From Bacteroidota bacterium (GTDB taxonomy: Bacteria; Bacteroidota; Bacteroidia; Flavobacteriales; Flavobacteriaceae), in assembly GCA_021793535.1 (NCBI GenBank), contig JAJYSO010000074.1, positions 1 through 7,593 of the forward strand: a stretch of 7,593 nt of DNA, read 5' to 3'. Below the pieces are notes generated by a model. That model saw nothing but the letters and a program-made list of their open reading frames with translations, was not told the DNA's origin and made no database searches. The translations under genes were made by a program, and so were the position numbers. Shown in pieces: positions 6,009 to 7,593 of the stretch (positions within the stretch are counted from its first letter, which is position 1; each line of letters opens with the position of its first letter).

Positions 6009-6458
6009 TTGGAAAAAGTAAGAGGGCTAAAACCATTTACTCATGACCATCATCATGGCCGAATGCTGTGCTGGAAAATCCGAGCAGGCATCGCCAAAGG
6101 AGTGAGTTTTGACCGTATAAAAAAATATACGGACTGGTTTTACACCACCTATATGACGCCACATTTTGAAGCAGAGAAAAAATACGTATATCCTATTTTG
6201 GGAGAAGACGATCCCTTGGTTAAGAAGGCCTTGGCGAGTCGCCGGCGTTTGGATCGGCTTTTTTTGGGGAATAAGAAACCTCCTGAGATTGCGCTGAGCT
6301 TAGGTGAAGAAAAGCTGGAATTACACATTCGAACCGAAGAGCGCAAGATTTTTAAACGGATCCAGGAAGTGGCGACCCCTGAGCAGCTTAAAGCCTTGGA
6401 ACGGGCTTATCAAGAGCAGGAATTTGAGGAGAATACCGAAGATGTCTTTTGGGAATAA
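6009..6458 (+). CDS. Hemerythrin-like (HHE) domain protein, one ligand position altered
   Basis: A 149-residue protein with a hemerythrin-like four-helix bundle, a fold that binds a non-heme di-iron or mono-iron centre and handles O2, NO or peroxide. Candidate ligands are the N-terminal H12-D-H14-H15-H16, H52-F-E-A-E56 with YPILG downstream, and H106-I-R-T-E-E111. The third conserved His, usually in an E-H-x-x-L motif before the second loop, is replaced: the sequence there reads S77-R78-R79-R80-L81. A full di-iron site is therefore doubtful. The start is a TTG at 6009, because the His cluster begins only 12 codons later and the next in-frame ATG (6063) would delete it. The gene is last in the operon, 11 bases after the YeaO-like gene and 26 bases from the convergent peptidase gene, with no clear terminator between them. 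The very acidic C-terminus (EFEENTEDVFWE) closes the protein. Confidence 0.88.
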   Translation: MEKVRGLKPFTHDHHHGRMLCWKIRAGIAKGVSFDRIKKYTDWFYTTYMTPHFEAEKKYVYPILGEDDPLVKKALASRRRLDRLFLGNKKPPEIALSLGEEKLELHIRTEERKIFKRIQEVATPEQLKALERAYQEQEFEENTEDVFWE

Positions 6459-6484
6459 GTCCTGTAAAAAGGGGAGGAGAGTTG

Positions 6485-7339
6485 CTAATGGTCCATTCCC
6501 TTGAGCATGCGAAAGCAGGCATCTACCGCTCGTGCCATGATGCTAAAATCTAAAGTGTCAATCGTATCGGTAATTTTGTGGTAATGTGGATTTTTCTCTC
6601 CTGAGCTGCCGATGAGCATCACTGCTGGATAGTCAAATTTCCAAAAATTTCGGTGGTCGGAGGGACCGGCGTTTTTGTCCAAGGCCGAAAAAGTCTTGGT
6701 CATGGGAATCAGCCACCGGTCACCACTTAAGGCCTGCTGAATCTTTTGGTTAAAAGGAGCGTATTTATCGATTCCGGCAACAATGAGGAAGTTTTTGGGA
6801 TGAATGCGATAAGGGCCTTTTTGAAAATTGTTCGCTTTTTTCTCGCCGTAATAACCCAGCATTTCCAAAGCGACCATTCCGATGATTTCTCGTCCGCTTT
6901 CGAAAACCGAACGAGCGTGTTGATAGCTTCCCATGTTGTTGCTTCTGAAAAAGGGAGGCTCTTCCAGGGAATAGGCGGCAAAGTCGATCCCGTAATCCAT
7001 GGAAGGAGTACTTTGTTTGAACAGTCTGGCGAGTTCTAAAACTGTGGCGACTCCACTGGCATTGTCATCCGCTCCATAGGTGTCTTTATACACATCATAA
7101 TGCGCTCCGATAATCAAACGCCTTTGGTGTTGCGGTTGGTAAGAGGCGATGACATTTTCATAGGTGATTTGATTGACCTCCCATTGCTGTCTTTCAAAGG
7201 AGAGCCCAAGATCGGTGAAGGTTTGGGCAATATAATCTGCGGCGGCATTCAGGCTTTTTTCATTTTTATAGTTGCGGAATGGGAAAATGGATGTCAAAAA
7301 TTTTACATCCTGAAAGAGGCGTTCAGGGTTGGCCGGCAT
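6485..7339 (-). CDS. M28-family zinc metallopeptidase (probable aminopeptidase), cytosolic
   Basis: A 284-residue peptidase of the M28 family, co-catalytic di-zinc enzymes that remove N-terminal residues or, in the glutaminyl-cyclase branch, act on N-terminal glutamine. The zinc-site residues are in order: H80-Y-D82, D91-D92-N-A-S-G (bridging Asp), S124-L-E126-E127 (catalytic and ligand Glu), E159 in ALEMLGYY, and H254 in YHKITDTIDTLD (253-264). SDHRNFW (227-233) and the FDYPAVMLIG strand (235-244) are also typical. There is no signal peptide or lipobox, so unlike many secreted M28 enzymes it probably works in the cytosol. ATG 7339 (MPANPERLF) is the only reasonable start, since a TAGTTTTG promoter lies just upstream. 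It is convergent with the ten-gene unit and divergent from the partial gene at 7438, so it is its own transcription unit. Confidence 0.93.
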   Translation of the reverse strand: MPANPERLFQDVKFLTSIFPFRNYKNEKSLNAAADYIAQTFTDLGLSFERQQWEVNQITYENVIASYQPQHQRRLIIGAHYDVYKDTYGADDNASGVATVLELARLFKQSTPSMDYGIDFAAYSLEEPPFFRSNNMGSYQHARSVFESGREIIGMVALEMLGYYGEKKANNFQKGPYRIHPKNFLIVAGIDKYAPFNQKIQQALSGDRWLIPMTKTFSALDKNAGPSDHRNFWKFDYPAVMLIGSSGEKNPHYHKITDTIDTLDFSIMARAVDACFRMLKGMDH

Positions 7340-7352
7340 GTTATTTTTTTAC

Positions 7353-7385
7353 CAAAACTATTAATTAACCGGTAATCTGCGAAAA
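7353..7385 (-). promoter_or_regulatory. Bacteroidota-type promoter for the M28 peptidase gene
   Basis: On the - strand, TAGTTTTG (7360 to 7353) fits TAnnTTTG exactly and is the same octamer as in the operon promoter. TTTTCG (7385 to 7380), 19 bases further upstream, is a one-mismatch candidate for the -33 element. Transcription would begin near 7345-7348, giving a leader of fewer than ten bases before the ATG at 7339. Confidence 0.5.
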
Positions 7386-7412
7386 TTTTCTTGCTAACAA
7401 TACTCTAAACTT

Positions 7413-7424
7413 TAAAGGCCTTTA
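7413..7424. promoter_or_regulatory. 12-base perfect palindrome in the divergent spacer (possible operator)
   Basis: TAAAGGCCTTTA reads the same on both strands. It lies 13 bases before the ATG at 7438, inside the 98-base region between the divergent M28 gene and the partial gene. With no loop it cannot form a good hairpin, so a dimeric protein-binding site is the more natural reading, but a palindrome this short can occur by chance. Confidence 0.3.
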
Positions 7425-7437
7425 CAAAGGAAATTCT

Positions 7438-7593
7438 ATGGGGAAGAAAACAAAGAAACAGGGTAGGTGTCAGTCTCGAAGCCCTCGAGGAGCAGGAGAT
7501 TTTCAGTTAAAAAAAATAAGCGATCTTTGTGGCGGTAGTGACAGTCAGCCAAAACCAGTACCTATGGAGCAGGTTCGTCCAGAAGAAAAAAAG
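7438..7593 (+). CDS. Unrecognised protein, N-terminal 52 residues only
   Basis: An ATG at 7438 opens a frame that runs without a stop to the window edge (52 codons). It is preceded by AAAGGAAA at 7426-7433, a fair Shine-Dalgarno match with good spacing. The N-terminus is strongly basic (MGKKTKKQGR, then RSPRGAG), followed by DFQLKKISDLCGG and a Gln/Pro/Lys-rich stretch ending PEEKK. There is no signal peptide or membrane helix, and I recognise no domain. The basic, low-complexity start suggests a disordered, possibly nucleic-acid-binding tail. The frame is divergent from the M28 gene. It could be a real gene start or chance, since 52 open codons is weak evidence without the ribosome site. Confidence 0.5.
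   Translation, partial: MGKKTKKQGRCQSRSPRGAGDFQLKKISDLCGGSDSQPKPVPMEQVRPEEKK

Noticed and set aside
1037..6458. Possibility that the ten-gene unit is an anti-phage defence island or a mobile element
   Set aside because: No nuclease, NTPase, toxin, integrase, terminal repeats or compositional break is visible; the families are metabolic and redox.
6746..7039. A 97-codon + strand open frame inside the M28 gene
   Set aside because: It is the complement of the peptidase coding sequence, which contains all expected zinc-site residues.

Overview
The window looks like chromosomal DNA from a member of the Bacteroidota, most likely a flavobacterium. Two TAnnTTTG-type promoter elements (both TAGTTTTG), A-rich leaders mostly without Shine-Dalgarno sequences, and the protein families present support this. 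I assign no species. Base composition looks slightly AT-rich and even throughout (judged by eye, not counted), and I see no insertion sequence, integrase, tRNA, rRNA or CRISPR array.

Layout. (1) Positions 2-880 hold the 3' part of an AcnA-type aconitase gene, closed by a strong intrinsic terminator at 902-934. (2) A promoter at about 976-1010 then precedes ten genes, all on the + strand, from 1037 to 6458. In order they encode: a small cupin, a class I SAM methyltransferase, an OsmC peroxiredoxin, a DoxX-like membrane protein, a single-domain AhpD/CMD protein, a DUF488 protein, a double-domain CMD protein, a short-chain dehydrogenase, a YeaO-type DUF488 protein and a hemerythrin-like protein. 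Gaps range from a 17-base overlap to 49 bases and I see no internal terminator, so this reads as one operon. (3) A cytosolic M28-family metallopeptidase lies on the - strand (6485-7339), convergent with the operon. (4) The 98-base divergent spacer (7340-7437) carries a TAGTTTTG promoter facing the peptidase and a 12-base perfect palindrome. It leads to a + strand gene beginning at 7438, of which only the first 52 codons are in the window.

How the genes may work together. The recognisable chemistry of the ten-gene unit is thiol-based peroxide reduction (OsmC, AhpD-like), a membrane redox partner (DoxX family), a probable non-heme iron protein (hemerythrin-like), an NADP(H)-type oxidoreductase, and small proteins of unknown role (two DUF488 subfamilies, cupin, methyltransferase). 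The simplest reading, an inference, is a detoxification or redox-stress operon for peroxides, nitrosative stress or reactive electrophiles. The most notable details are a tandem-duplicated CMD protein whose second copy has lost the whole CxxCxxxH active site, and a hemerythrin-like protein lacking one of the usual iron-binding histidines.
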